The translations under genes were made by a program, and so were the position numbers. From Nitrospira sp. (GTDB lineage Bacteria > Nitrospirota > Thermodesulfovibrionia > UBA6902), in contig JADHUV010000011.1 in assembly GCA_016784355.1 (NCBI GenBank), positions 1 to 64,000 on the forward strand: a DNA stretch of 64,000 bases. Reading direction: 5' to 3'. Under the pieces are notes generated by a model, which did not search any database, was not told the DNA's origin, and saw nothing but the letters and a program-made list of their open reading frames with translations. Shown here in pieces: positions 9,519 through 18,551 of the stretch. Position 1 is the first letter of the stretch, and every line of letters starts with the position of its first letter.

Positions 9519-9955
9519 AAAAGTTCAATATTGAAACAGGTGTCGGAATCTTTATGATTATCGGCTTGTTAAGTCTGGCATATCTGTCTGTCAGGCTTGG
9601 AGATGTCAAGATGTTCGGCAGTGAACAGTACAGGATCAAGGCCCGCTTTGCAAGTGTTACAGGACTTAAGCCGGGTGCTGCCGTGGAGATAGCCGGAGTG
9701 GCGGTGGGAAAGGTTGATCAGATCAGTCTTGATAATTACGAGGCCTTAGTGGTAATGATGATTGATCCTGAGGTAAAGCTGCAGGAGGATGCTATTGCCT
9801 CAATAAGGACTGCGGGTATTATAGGGGATAAGTATATAAAGATAACCACGGGCGGGGCCGATGAGTATATAGCGCACGATGGTGAAATAATTGATACCGA
9901 ATCAGCCCTGGAGCTGGAAGAGTTGATAAGTAAATATATCTTTGACAAAGAATAG
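9515..9955 (+). CDS. mlaD: MlaD/MCE-domain lipid-transfer subunit
   Basis: At 146 residues this is a normal MlaD-length protein: one N-terminal transmembrane helix (about residues 8-27) and one MCE domain starting YRIKARFASVTGLKPGA, with the hydrophobic pore-loop region near RTAGIIGDKYI. MlaD hexamers form the periplasmic lipid channel sitting on MlaE-MlaF. Its ATG overlaps the mlaF stop (ATGTG/TGA arrangement), and mlaC follows after about 60 bases. Confidence 0.94.
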   Translation: MKKFNIETGVGIFMIIGLLSLAYLSVRLGDVKMFGSEQYRIKARFASVTGLKPGAAVEIAGVAVGKVDQISLDNYEALVVMMIDPEVKLQEDAIASIRTAGIIGDKYIKITTGGADEYIAHDGEIIDTESALELEELISKYIFDKE

Positions 9956-10017
9956 TTGCCTGTGTCCCGTATAACCGGGGATAGGGTGATAAATAATTTT
10001 TAAAAAGGTCTGGTGTG

Positions 10018-10635
10018 ATGAAAAAAATATTTTTGGCTGTCATTATATTAATCGTATTTTGTATCGGACAGGCTTCCACTGTGTCTGCTGTGAGTACTCC
10101 TATTGAATCGATAAGGTCTACTGTAGATGGAATTCTAAACACAATGAGAGATCCGGCTTTTTCAGATCCCGCCAGAGTAGAGGAGCGAAGAAATAAAATA
10201 AGCAAGCTTATAAGAGAACGCTTTGATTTTCTCGAGATGTCAAAACGCTCCCTTGCCAAATATTGGAAGCCGCTGGTGCTGGAGGAAAGAAAGGAGTTTG
10301 TACAGTTATTTTCTGATCTTCTGGAGGCCTCTTACATTGGTAAAATTGAGTCATATACGGATGAAAAGATAACGTACGACAGTGAAAGTATAAAGCAAGA
10401 GGACAAATACGGTGTAGTTAATACAACAATCAAGACAGCAAGTGTTGATATACCTATAGAGTATAAGCTGATAAACAGGACTGGTGAGTGGCTTGTCTAT
10501 GATGTAGTGATTGAGGGTGTCAGTTTTATTAGCACGTACAGGAGTCAGTATGCGAAGATTATACGAAAAGAGCAGTTTGCCGGGCTGATCAACAAAATGA
10601 AGGAAAAGCTTTCTGAAGTTAATGCGACGCCGTAA
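10018..10635 (+). CDS. mlaC: MlaC-type periplasmic phospholipid-binding protein
   Basis: This 205-residue protein has a signal peptide (KKIFLAVIILIVFCIG, cleavage near VSA) and the Tgt2/MlaC fold, with ERFDFLEMSKRSLAKYW and the later VVIEGVSFISTYRSQY, both characteristic of the family. MlaC shuttles phospholipids between the outer-membrane MlaA complex and MlaD. A GTG directly upstream (10015) is in frame, but ATG 10018 is preferred. It is the last gene of the mla operon. Confidence 0.92.
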   Translation: MKKIFLAVIILIVFCIGQASTVSAVSTPIESIRSTVDGILNTMRDPAFSDPARVEERRNKISKLIRERFDFLEMSKRSLAKYWKPLVLEERKEFVQLFSDLLEASYIGKIESYTDEKITYDSESIKQEDKYGVVNTTIKTASVDIPIEYKLINRTGEWLVYDVVIEGVSFISTYRSQYAKIIRKEQFAGLINKMKEKLSEVNATP

Positions 10636-10720
10636 ATCTTGATTTTATTTCATGACAATCAGATATAATTAGGAACTGTGCCTGCATAAAACTGCCGTGG
10701 TAAAGAGGGGAATGTAGTTT

Positions 10721-11191
10721 ATGGAAGTGAAGATAAAAGATATTATCAAGAAGTACAAGGATGAGTTCATTCTTTTTAATATGCTGGATGAGAGTGAAAT
10801 TGAGAATATTGTTCCTTATCTGGCAATTGAGGATTATCTGCAAGGTTCGGTCTTATATAATGAGGGAGACGAGGGTAATTATATAGGCTTCATAATACAA
10901 GGGGAACTTGAGGTTAAGAAGGAAACAGAATTTAAGGGCAAACAGATAGTTATAGCTATACTTGGCGAGGGGTCTTTTGTCGGGGAGTTGGCCCTGGTGG
11001 ATGCAAAGCGGAGAAGAAATGCCACGGTAGCGGTAAGGCAGAATGTAGAGCTGGTTACTTTGAATCGCGCTTCCCTTGAGATTATAGTTGAAAAATATCC
11101 TCGCATTGCAATAAAGATTCTTAAGGGTCTTAACCAGATTATGGCAATTCGTATGAGAAAGGCTGTTGACCGGCTGGCATCAATTTTTTAA
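10721..11191 (+). CDS. Stand-alone cyclic-nucleotide-binding-domain protein (copy 2)
   Basis: The 156-residue paralogue of the 3795-4268 gene consists of a cNMP-binding barrel with NEGDEGNYIGFIIQGEL and the phosphate-binding cassette GSFVGELALVDAKRRRNATV, a better match to the consensus (GE-x-A-L plus Arg) than copy 1. There is no helix-turn-helix; the chain ends in a helix with AVDRLASIF. GAGGGG upstream supports the ATG. Following mlaC and preceding a DsbA-like lipoprotein, it may be cotranscribed with either; partner and ligand are unknown. Confidence 0.83.
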   Translation: MEVKIKDIIKKYKDEFILFNMLDESEIENIVPYLAIEDYLQGSVLYNEGDEGNYIGFIIQGELEVKKETEFKGKQIVIAILGEGSFVGELALVDAKRRRNATVAVRQNVELVTLNRASLEIIVEKYPRIAIKILKGLNQIMAIRMRKAVDRLASIF

Positions 11192-11244
11192 TATTTCAGA
11201 TTATCTTAAAGATACGAACCCTAAATTTAATCAGGAGGTTTTAA

Positions 11245-12006
11245 ATGCGTAAAGTGAAGAATTATATATTAATGGTCTTAATGCTATTACCTGTTGTCCT
11301 GACTGGCTGCAGCAGTGCCGATAAAGAGGTAGTGCCTGAGATAAACCAGACTTTGCTTGAAAAGCTTGAGGCCCTTGAGAAGGGACAGCAGGACATACTG
11401 GCGAAGGTTAATGTGCTTGAGACGAATCAGAAGCAGATTATGAAGGGCGCACCGGCAAGTGCTCCGAAGAGACCCTCTGTAGACGTTAATAAAGTGCATG
11501 AACTGACAGTAGGTTCTTCAGCTATTAAGGGCAAAAAGGATGCTGCTGTTACCATTACCGAGTTCTCTGATTTTCAGTGCCCTTACTGTGCAAGACTGCA
11601 GCCTACTTTAAATCAGGTCTTAAATGCCTTTCCGAATGATGTAAGGCTGGTGTTTAAGGATTTCCCCCTATCTTTTCACAAGCAGGCGAAGAATGCAGCC
11701 AAGGCTGCAAGAGCAGCAGGTGAGCAGGATAAGTATTGGGAGATGCATGACCTGATTTTTGCGGACTTCAATAAACTCACTGATGAATCATATAAGGCTT
11801 ATGCAACAAAACTGCAGCTTGATGTGGAGAAGTTTATGGCTTCTTATCAGAGCAATAAATATGATAAGATGATCAATGATGATATCGCTATGGGCCGGAA
11901 TGCAGGTGTCACCGGTACTCCTACGCTTTTTATGAATGGAAAGAGGATGATGCGTCGTTCTTTTGAGGATTTTAAGAGTGAGATTGAGGGGTATCTGAAG
12001 AAGTAA
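11245..12006 (+). CDS. DsbA-like thioredoxin-fold lipoprotein
   Basis: The 253-residue protein begins with a lipoprotein signal whose lipobox is LTGC (Cys about residue 22), then an alpha-helical/coiled segment (about 30-70), then a DsbA/thioredoxin_4 domain with the active site CPYC (in FSDFQCPYCARLQP) and the cis-proline loop VTGTPTLFMNG. It should act in the periplasm in disulphide formation or isomerisation, membrane-anchored. AGGAGG six bases before the ATG is a strong ribosome site, and a terminator follows at 12028. A partner DsbB/VKOR is not seen here. Confidence 0.9.
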   Translation: MRKVKNYILMVLMLLPVVLTGCSSADKEVVPEINQTLLEKLEALEKGQQDILAKVNVLETNQKQIMKGAPASAPKRPSVDVNKVHELTVGSSAIKGKKDAAVTITEFSDFQCPYCARLQPTLNQVLNAFPNDVRLVFKDFPLSFHKQAKNAAKAARAAGEQDKYWEMHDLIFADFNKLTDESYKAYATKLQLDVEKFMASYQSNKYDKMINDDIAMGRNAGVTGTPTLFMNGKRMMRRSFEDFKSEIEGYLKK

Positions 12007-12027
12007 TTAAATAGATTGAAAATATAC

Positions 12028-12055
12028 GGCAGCCTTTCGGGGCTGCCTTTTTTTT
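12028..12055 (+). terminator. Intrinsic terminator after the DsbA-like gene
   Basis: GGCAGCC (12028-12034) and GGCTGCC (12041-12047) form a hairpin followed by eight T. It lies in the gap between this gene and the convergent accA. Confidence 0.92.
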
Positions 12056-12084
12056 AAATATCAGGTATGGTTTTACTATCAGGA

Positions 12085-13068
12085 CTACTGTTCCTGTAGT
12101 TTGCCTATGAGGCGAAATTTATTGTAGCGGCTTTCAAGCAGCTCTTCAGAGGACTTTTCATTCAGCTGATCCATGTGCAGCTTCAGTGCATCAGACAGCG
12201 AACTGGCTGCTGTCTGATGATCTCTATGTGCGCCGCCCAAAGGTTCGGGGATTATCTCATCTATTATGCCAAGGTCCTTCAGATTGCTTGAAGTAATTTT
12301 TAGGGCATCTGCTGCTTTTTCATACTCATTTTGTCCTATAGCTGTCTCGCTTTTATTCCATAATATTGCTGCACACCCCTCAGGTGAAATGACGGAGTAT
12401 ACAGAGTGTTCCATCATCAATACCCTGTCTCCGATAGCCAGTGCAAGTGCGCCGCCGCTGCCTCCCTCCCCAATAATGACTGCTATTATAGGTGTCTTGA
12501 GGGTGAACATCTCCATAAGATTATCTGCTATTGCTCCAGCCTGGCCCCTTTCTTCAGCTTCTATTCCGGGGTAAGCTCCGGGAGTGTCTATCAGGGTAAT
12601 GATAGGCATGCTGAAGCGCTCGGCCAGTTTCATTATACGCAGTGATTTCCGATAGCCTTCCGGGTGCGGCTGGCCAAAGTTGCGCTTTATCCGGTCGCCT
12701 GTGCTCCTTCCCTTTTGGTGACCAATGATCGCGACTGGTATGCCCTGAAGTTTGGCTATGCCAGATACGATTGCAGGGTCATCAGCATAATGCCTGTCTC
12801 CGTGCAGTTCCAGAAAATCCTCCATTATCATGTTTATATAATCAAGGGTATAAGGACGCTCGGGATGTCTGGCTATAAGGGTTTTTTGCCAGGGAGTTAT
12901 CTTTGAAAATATATCCGCCCTAAGCTCATCGGCCTTTTTTTCAAGCTTTGTAATCTCCGATGAGATATTCATATCTTTACCATCGGCGAGGTTCTTCAGG
13001 TCGGCTATCTTACTTTCAAGCTCGGCAACTGGTTTTTCAAAATCAAGGTAGTGGTGCATGTTGTTCAT
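12085..13068 (-). CDS. accA: Acetyl-CoA carboxylase carboxyltransferase, alpha subunit
   Basis: AccA with AccD forms the carboxyltransferase that makes malonyl-CoA for fatty-acid synthesis. The 327-residue protein matches the family throughout: [14 protein letters not shown] at the start, the core [20 protein letters not shown], and [14 protein letters not shown]. Start at ATG 13066-13068 gives [11 protein letters not shown]. It follows dnaE by 49 bases on the same strand and is probably cotranscribed with it. Both face the terminator of the convergent DsbA-like gene. Confidence 0.96.
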   Translation of the reverse strand: MNNMHHYLDFEKPVAELESKIADLKNLADGKDMNISSEITKLEKKADELRADIFSKITPWQKTLIARHPERPYTLDYINMIMEDFLELHGDRHYADDPAIVSGIAKLQGIPVAIIGHQKGRSTGDRIKRNFGQPHPEGYRKSLRIMKLAERFSMPIITLIDTPGAYPGIEAEERGQAGAIADNLMEMFTLKTPIIAVIIGEGGSGGALALAIGDRVLMMEHSVYSVISPEGCAAILWNKSETAIGQNEYEKAADALKITSSNLKDLGIIDEIIPEPLGGAHRDHQTAASSLSDALKLHMDQLNEKSSEELLESRYNKFRLIGKLQEQ

Positions 13069-13117
13069 TTATTCCAATCAGTATTTAATTATTTTTTTAA
13101 GGGACTGCCTTAATGTT

Positions 13118-16100
13118 TTAATGCAGCTTGACTCGTTCTTTGCCCAGAAGAGTCTGTATTGCCAGTATCATCTCATCTGAGGGCAATATATTCTGGTCTG
13201 TCGAGATCAGGGTTTCCCACTGGCCGGGAGAAATTATCTTTAAATATACAGGACAGTTTCCTGAATAGTCTGAAAGTATTGTCTCAATCTTAGGGACAGT
13301 GTCCAGAGTCGTTGTATTATACATTGTCAGAACCAGAGATTTATACATTGGTTCCTCCTGTGCCGGAGGTGCTGACGGGTGAGGGGTACGGCTTTTATAA
13401 TTGCCGCGATTTTTATTTGATTTAGGAACAACTTCGCTGTTTTTAAGAATGGTCAACTGGTACTCGTTATTGATAGAGGCAGCCTTGACAGCTATAATTT
13501 TCAGCCCTTTGTCAGACTTATCAGTGTATCCTGAGATTATTACTGGAGTGTCAGCTGAAAGGATCTCCTGCGCCTCTGCATAGGCCTCGGGAAATACCAC
13601 GACTTCTATAGAAGCATACAGGTCTTCTATAGTGAGATAACACATCGTATCGCCTTTTTTTGTCTGTATCTTCTTGGCTTCCTTTATAAGCCCCCCGATA
13701 ATGACTTCCTTCTTGTCTTTTACTTCCTGCAGATCAGCAATAGATATGACTGAAAGCTCAATGAACTTTTCTTTATAAGTGTTTAAAGGATGTCCGGTTA
13801 TATAAAACCCGAGGGCCTCTTTTTCCATATTAAGCCTGTACATGTCATCCCACTCTGCAACATTGGGCATCTGCTGCTGTGTCGGTTCGTGGATCTCGAA
13901 CATGCTTTCCTGTCCAATAATTTTTTCCTTCTGAAGTTTTACCGCTCCGTCCATTATTGCCGGCAGTGCACTTGTTAACTGGGCCCTGGTTCCCATAGAG
14001 TCCATTGCTCCGGCCTTGATCAGGCTTTCTATGACTTTTTTGTTGACCCGTCTGAGATCGATGTTAGAGCAGAAATCAAAAAATGATTCAAAGTCTTTTT
14101 GCAGTCTTGATTCAATTATTGCGTCTATAGCAGAACTTCCGACACCTTTTACCGCCTCAAGTCCGAATCGTATCGCACCATTAATTACTGTAAACTCACG
14201 CCTGCTTTCATTGATGTCCGGCGGCAGGATCTCGATCTCCATCTCTTTACATTCATTTATAAAACCAACGATCTTCAGGGTGTTGTCCATGTCAGAGCTT
14301 AGTGAGGCTGCCATGAATTCTACGGGATAATGGGCCTTAAGATAAGCTGTTTGATAGGCGATAAGTGCATATGCGGCTGAGTGAGATTTATTGAAGCCGT
14401 ACTGAGCAAACTGCAGGATAAGGTTGAACAGTGTCTCTGATTTTTTCTCTGCTATCTTGTTTGTTTTGGCACCCTCGATAAATTTGCTTTTCAGCTTTTC
14501 CATGACCTCGGGGTCTTTTTTGCCCATAGCTTTTCTGAGAATATCCGCCTCTCCCAGACTGAAGCCGGCTAGTCTGTGCGCTATCTCCATTACCTGTTCC
14601 TGATACAGGATAATTCCGTGTGTTTCTTTGAGCATTTCATCCAGAAGGGGCAGGCCCAGTTTTGCAAGTGAACCTGTTGGTTTAGCCTGCCCGCCAGGTG
14701 ATTTGTCCTCGGCGTGTTTGCTGTCTATATATTCATCTACAAGTCCGCTTCCCAGGGGACCTGGTCTGTAGAGCGCGACCAGTGCTATCATGTCCTCAAA
14801 AACCCCCGGGCGCATGCGCTTCAGCAGGTCTTTCATTCCAGAACTTTCAAGCTGGAATACTCCTGAGGTCCTGCCTTCAGCCAGTAATCTGAATGTTTTA
14901 TCATCCACCAGCGGGACATCTCCAATGGAAAACCGTTCTGCATCTTCCCCGTTTTTTTCCCTGATTGCGCGGTTTATGATCTTTTCTGCCGTATCTATAA
15001 CGGTCAGTGTTTTCAGACCGAGAAAGTCAAATTTCAGCAGGCCCAGATCGTTTATTCCGTCCATATCGCACTGCGTTGTGATTGCGTCATCATTCGGAGC
15101 CTTGTAAAGGGGCAGATATTCTGTCAGAGGTTCCGGAGAAATAACCACACCGGCTGCATGTGTAGATGCGTGGCGTGAAATACCCTCCAGTCTCTGAGCC
15201 ACATTAATCAGCTCTTTGATCTCGGGTCTAGTGTCGTAGAATTCCTTAAGCTGAGGCTCCATTTCCATGGATGACTTAAGGGTGATTTTCGGGACGTTCG
15301 GGATAAGTTTTGCAACCTTATCAACCTCGGAATAGGGTATATCCATTGCACGGCCAACATCCCTTATAACCGCTCGTGCCTGCATAGTTCCAAAAGTGAT
15401 TATCTGGGCAACATGCTCACGGCCATATTTAACCGCTACATAATCAATGACTTCACCACGCCTGTCCATGCAGAAATCCACATCGATATCAGGCATGCTC
15501 ACACGTTCCGGGTTTAAGAATCTTTCAAAGAGCAGCCCGTACATCATGGGGTCAATACCCGTAATATCAAGGCCGTAGGCCACAAGACTTCCTGCTGCCG
15601 AGCCACGACCTGGGCCGACCGGGATATCCTTGCCCTTGGCATAATTTATAAAATCCCACACTATCAAAAAATATGCAGAGAATCCCATTTTGGAGATCAT
15701 TGCAAGCTCAAAGGCCATTCGTTCTTCGTAAGCATCAGGAAAAACCTCTGCTTTAAGTTTTTTCTTTAAGCCTGCGCGGGAGAGCTGTTCAACATAGGAA
15801 TCTGCAGTATACCCCTCAGGGACCTCAAAGGTCGGAAGACAGTACTCATCAAAGGTAAAGTCCAGGTTGCACTTTTCAGCTATCTTTCGAGTGTTCTCTA
15901 TGGCCTCCGGCGTATCAAGAAAGGTCTCCTTCATCTCTGCCGGACTTTTAAAGTAAAAGGCATCGGTTGAGAGTTTCATGCGGTTGGTATCACTGAGGGT
16001 CTTGCCTGTCTGTATGCATAGCAGAACTTCATGAGCCTTGGCATCCTCTCTCGTAAGGTAGTGACAGTCATTGGTAGCTACCAGGCCGATATGCAGATCC

Positions 16101-16693
16101 TTGGAAAGTTCTATAAGCTGTTTGTTAAGATCAGCCTGTTCAGGCATTTCATTGGCCTGTATTTCAAGATAAAAATTATCTGCCCCGAAGATGCGCTGGT
16201 AACTCAGGGCGGATTCCCGTGCCTCGTCGAGATTGCCTGCCATCAGTTTTTGCGGTACCTCTCCCGCCATACAGGCAGAGAGTCCGATAAGGCCGCCGCT
16301 GAATTGTTTAAGGAGTTCCTTGTCTATTCGAGGTTTATAGTAAAAACCATCTATATATGCCTTACTTACAAGTCGGGTCAGGTTTCTGTAACCATCGATG
16401 TTTTTGCATAGAAGTATGAGGTGATAGGGTTTTTCATGCCGGCCGTTGACCGTCCCTCTCTGCGTATGCAAGCCCGGGGCAACATAGACCTCGCAGCCAA
16501 TAATCGGCTTGAGTCCGGCCTTTGAGACTTTCTGGTAAAAGTCCACAGCTCCGAACAGATTTCCATGGTCTGTAATAGCCACGGCAGCCAGATTAAATTC
16601 TTTGGACTTCGCTATAAGATCTTTGATCTTCATAGCGCCATCAAGCAGGCTGTATTCAGTATGGACGTGAAGCGGAATATACTCGGAATGCAT
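13118..16693 (-). CDS. dnaE: DNA polymerase III alpha subunit
   Basis: The 1191-residue replicative polymerase is of the DnaE1 type. It has an N-terminal PHP domain (HVHTEYSLLDGA, residues 9-20, and TDHGN), the C-family palm with GPGRGSAAGS (360-369) and the catalytic PDIDVDF (401-407), then tandem HhH and an OB fold near the C-terminus (IIGGLIKEAKKIQTKKGDTM). The Zn/PHP site looks largely conserved, so residual proofreading cannot be excluded. Gene order is trpD-dnaE-accA on the minus strand, with about 180 bases to trpD. Confidence 0.97.
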   Translation of the reverse strand: MHSEYIPLHVHTEYSLLDGAMKIKDLIAKSKEFNLAAVAITDHGNLFGAVDFYQKVSKAGLKPIIGCEVYVAPGLHTQRGTVNGRHEKPYHLILLCKNIDGYRNLTRLVSKAYIDGFYYKPRIDKELLKQFSGGLIGLSACMAGEVPQKLMAGNLDEARESALSYQRIFGADNFYLEIQANEMPEQADLNKQLIELSKDLHIGLVATNDCHYLTREDAKAHEVLLCIQTGKTLSDTNRMKLSTDAFYFKSPAEMKETFLDTPEAIENTRKIAEKCNLDFTFDEYCLPTFEVPEGYTADSYVEQLSRAGLKKKLKAEVFPDAYEERMAFELAMISKMGFSAYFLIVWDFINYAKGKDIPVGPGRGSAAGSLVAYGLDITGIDPMMYGLLFERFLNPERVSMPDIDVDFCMDRRGEVIDYVAVKYGREHVAQIITFGTMQARAVIRDVGRAMDIPYSEVDKVAKLIPNVPKITLKSSMEMEPQLKEFYDTRPEIKELINVAQRLEGISRHASTHAAGVVISPEPLTEYLPLYKAPNDDAITTQCDMDGINDLGLLKFDFLGLKTLTVIDTAEKIINRAIREKNGEDAERFSIGDVPLVDDKTFRLLAEGRTSGVFQLESSGMKDLLKRMRPGVFEDMIALVALYRPGPLGSGLVDEYIDSKHAEDKSPGGQAKPTGSLAKLGLPLLDEMLKETHGIILYQEQVMEIAHRLAGFSLGEADILRKAMGKKDPEVMEKLKSKFIEGAKTNKIAEKKSETLFNLILQFAQYGFNKSHSAAYALIAYQTAYLKAHYPVEFMAASLSSDMDNTLKIVGFINECKEMEIEILPPDINESRREFTVINGAIRFGLEAVKGVGSSAIDAIIESRLQKDFESFFDFCSNIDLRRVNKKVIESLIKAGAMDSMGTRAQLTSALPAIMDGAVKLQKEKIIGQESMFEIHEPTQQQMPNVAEWDDMYRLNMEKEALGFYITGHPLNTYKEKFIELSVISIADLQEVKDKKEVIIGGLIKEAKKIQTKKGDTMCYLTIEDLYASIEVVVFPEAYAEAQEILSADTPVIISGYTDKSDKGLKIIAVKAASINNEYQLTILKNSEVVPKSNKNRGNYKSRTPHPSAPPAQEEPMYKSLVLTMYNTTTLDTVPKIETILSDYSGNCPVYLKIISPGQWETLISTDQNILPSDEMILAIQTLLGKERVKLH

Positions 16694-16875
16694 GTGAAAT
16701 TTTATACCATCCGCAGGCGGTTAGTCAAACTCAGATATCAGAGGCCTGGGATTAGGGATTAGGGGTTATGGTGGCTATGTTAAACTTGTAAGTTATTGTA
16801 ATATAAGAATATAAGCTTTGCACGTATTTTTGATATGTAGGGACAGAATTTCTGGATTTTATTTAAAACCATGTC

Positions 16876-17886
16876 TTAGAGCCTGTTGCTTATGTCCTTT
16901 ATCTCGTCCAACTTTTTTCTTGCCTTCCCGGAATCTATTGCCTCAGCTGCGATCTTTGCAGCTTCCGGCAGGCTGTCTGACTTGTCTGCCGCCATCAAGG
17001 CCGCAGCGGTATTCATAATGACAATATTTCTTTTTGCACCGGGTGTCCCGTTCAGTATGTCCAGTGTAATTTTGGCATTTTGCTCTTTATCTCCCCCTGC
17101 AAGCTCCTCTTTGGCTGCTATAGTAATATCCATATCTGCTGGAGATATAGTGTAGGTAAGAACATTGCCGTCTTTCAGTTCAGAGATCCTTGTGCTTTCA
17201 GTGCTGGTAATCTCATCAAGACCGTCCTGACCATGCACTACCATTGCATGTACTGAGCCGAGGTTCCCGAGCACCCTGGCCAAAGGTTCTGTCAGTGCGC
17301 CATTAAATACTCCGAGTACCTGCCTTTGAGCTCCTGCAGGGTTTGTAAGCGGGCCGAGTATATTGAAGATTGTCCTTATACCCATTTCCTTTCTTGGACC
17401 TACAGCATGTTTCATTGCCGGATGAAAAAGCGGGGCGAACATAAAGCCGAACCCGGTGCTCTCAAGACAGGCCTGTACCTTTGCGGGCTCCAGGTCGATT
17501 TTTATTCCAAGGGCCTCAAGTACATCCGCACTTCCGCATTTGCTTGAGACAGAGCGGTTACCGTGCTTGGCAACAGGGATTCCACAGGCTGCAACCACTA
17601 TGGCCGTAGTAGTGGATATATTGAAAGTATTGGCCATATCCCCACCTGTTCCGCAGGTATCGACCGTGCCTTCCGGTGCCTGGATTCTGGTTACCTTTTC
17701 CCTCATTACCCTGACCGCGCCGGTGATCTCTTCAACGGTTTCACCCTTGATTCTCAGGGCAGTGAGCAATGAACCTATCTGTGCCCCGGTTGCGTTTCCC
17801 TCCATGATCTCACGCATGGCTCCGCTCATCTGCGCTTCGGAAAGACTTATACCGTCAATGGCAAGGCTGATAGCTTCTTTGATCAT
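16876..17886 (-). CDS. trpD: Anthranilate phosphoribosyltransferase
   Basis: TrpD transfers phosphoribose to anthranilate in tryptophan synthesis. The 336-residue protein has the PRPP loop DTCGTGGD followed by FNIST, and the GPLTNPAG motif. AGGAGGAG on the minus strand just before the ATG is an excellent ribosome site. It is separated from trpE-trpG by 3.4 kb holding a protease and two small membrane proteins, an unusual break in this cluster. Confidence 0.96.
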   Translation of the reverse strand: MIKEAISLAIDGISLSEAQMSGAMREIMEGNATGAQIGSLLTALRIKGETVEEITGAVRVMREKVTRIQAPEGTVDTCGTGGDMANTFNISTTTAIVVAACGIPVAKHGNRSVSSKCGSADVLEALGIKIDLEPAKVQACLESTGFGFMFAPLFHPAMKHAVGPRKEMGIRTIFNILGPLTNPAGAQRQVLGVFNGALTEPLARVLGNLGSVHAMVVHGQDGLDEITSTESTRISELKDGNVLTYTISPADMDITIAAKEELAGGDKEQNAKITLDILNGTPGAKRNIVIMNTAAALMAADKSDSLPEAAKIAAEAIDSGKARKKLDEIKDISNRL

Positions 17887-17964
17887 TACTCCTCCTGTTG
17901 GAATGAATGTGGTTAAAATGATTAAATATCAATCATTTTAGCATAAAGAAATGAAATTTGAGGT

Positions 17965-18432
17965 CTATCTGGTTGTTTGGGAGTTTAAGAATTTAGCATC
18001 AAATTTTTCCACCCTCGGGCCGAAAGATTTCAGGAAATCAAAATCGTTCCTCCAGCGCCAGATAATGGAATAGCCGCGAATGACAGGATCGATATGAAAT
18101 GCGTCCATAAGTAAGTGATGTGTCATTCCTATGAAAATACCTGTCATAACAGGATGCCAGTCTGTAAGCCATGCCGAAAAACCCATAAGCACTATCCATT
18201 CCCAGGCATGCCAGACCAGAATCATTTTTTCAAACTTGTGTTCGTAGCATACACGGAAGAATTTTTTTACATTAAATGGACAGTCGTGCTCTCTGAGGTA
18301 GTCAAGTATGTGGTCTAAGTCAATGAATATCCCGACAAATAATGCAGTTACAGCCATGCTGACGGATCTGAATGAGGTATATAACGCAGCTGATACGATT
18401 AATGATACTGAAATATGATGTGTTAACTTCAT
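17965..18432 (-). CDS. DUF457/YdjM-like membrane protein (copy 1)
   Basis: The 155-residue protein has several hydrophobic stretches and conserved His/Asp motifs: HHISVS near the N-terminus, GIFIDLDHILDY, and GMTHHLLMDAFH. This pattern resembles the YdjM/DUF457 family of putative membrane-bound metal-dependent hydrolases. It is a paralogue of 20800-21264; together they bracket the subtilisin-like protease. The Arg/Trp-rich IIWRWRNDFDF near the C-terminus is shared by both copies. Enzymatic activity is unproven for the family. Confidence 0.7.
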   Translation of the reverse strand: MKLTHHISVSLIVSAALYTSFRSVSMAVTALFVGIFIDLDHILDYLREHDCPFNVKKFFRVCYEHKFEKMILVWHAWEWIVLMGFSAWLTDWHPVMTGIFIGMTHHLLMDAFHIDPVIRGYSIIWRWRNDFDFLKSFGPRVEKFDAKFLNSQTTR

Positions 18433-18551
18433 TGGTGGTTATTCTCCTGTATATGCACAACCTATCTTATACCATTATCGGATAATGGAAGCAATATATT
18501 AAGCAATGAGTCGAATAATAAGATTGGAATATATATGAATGTCGGTTGTGC

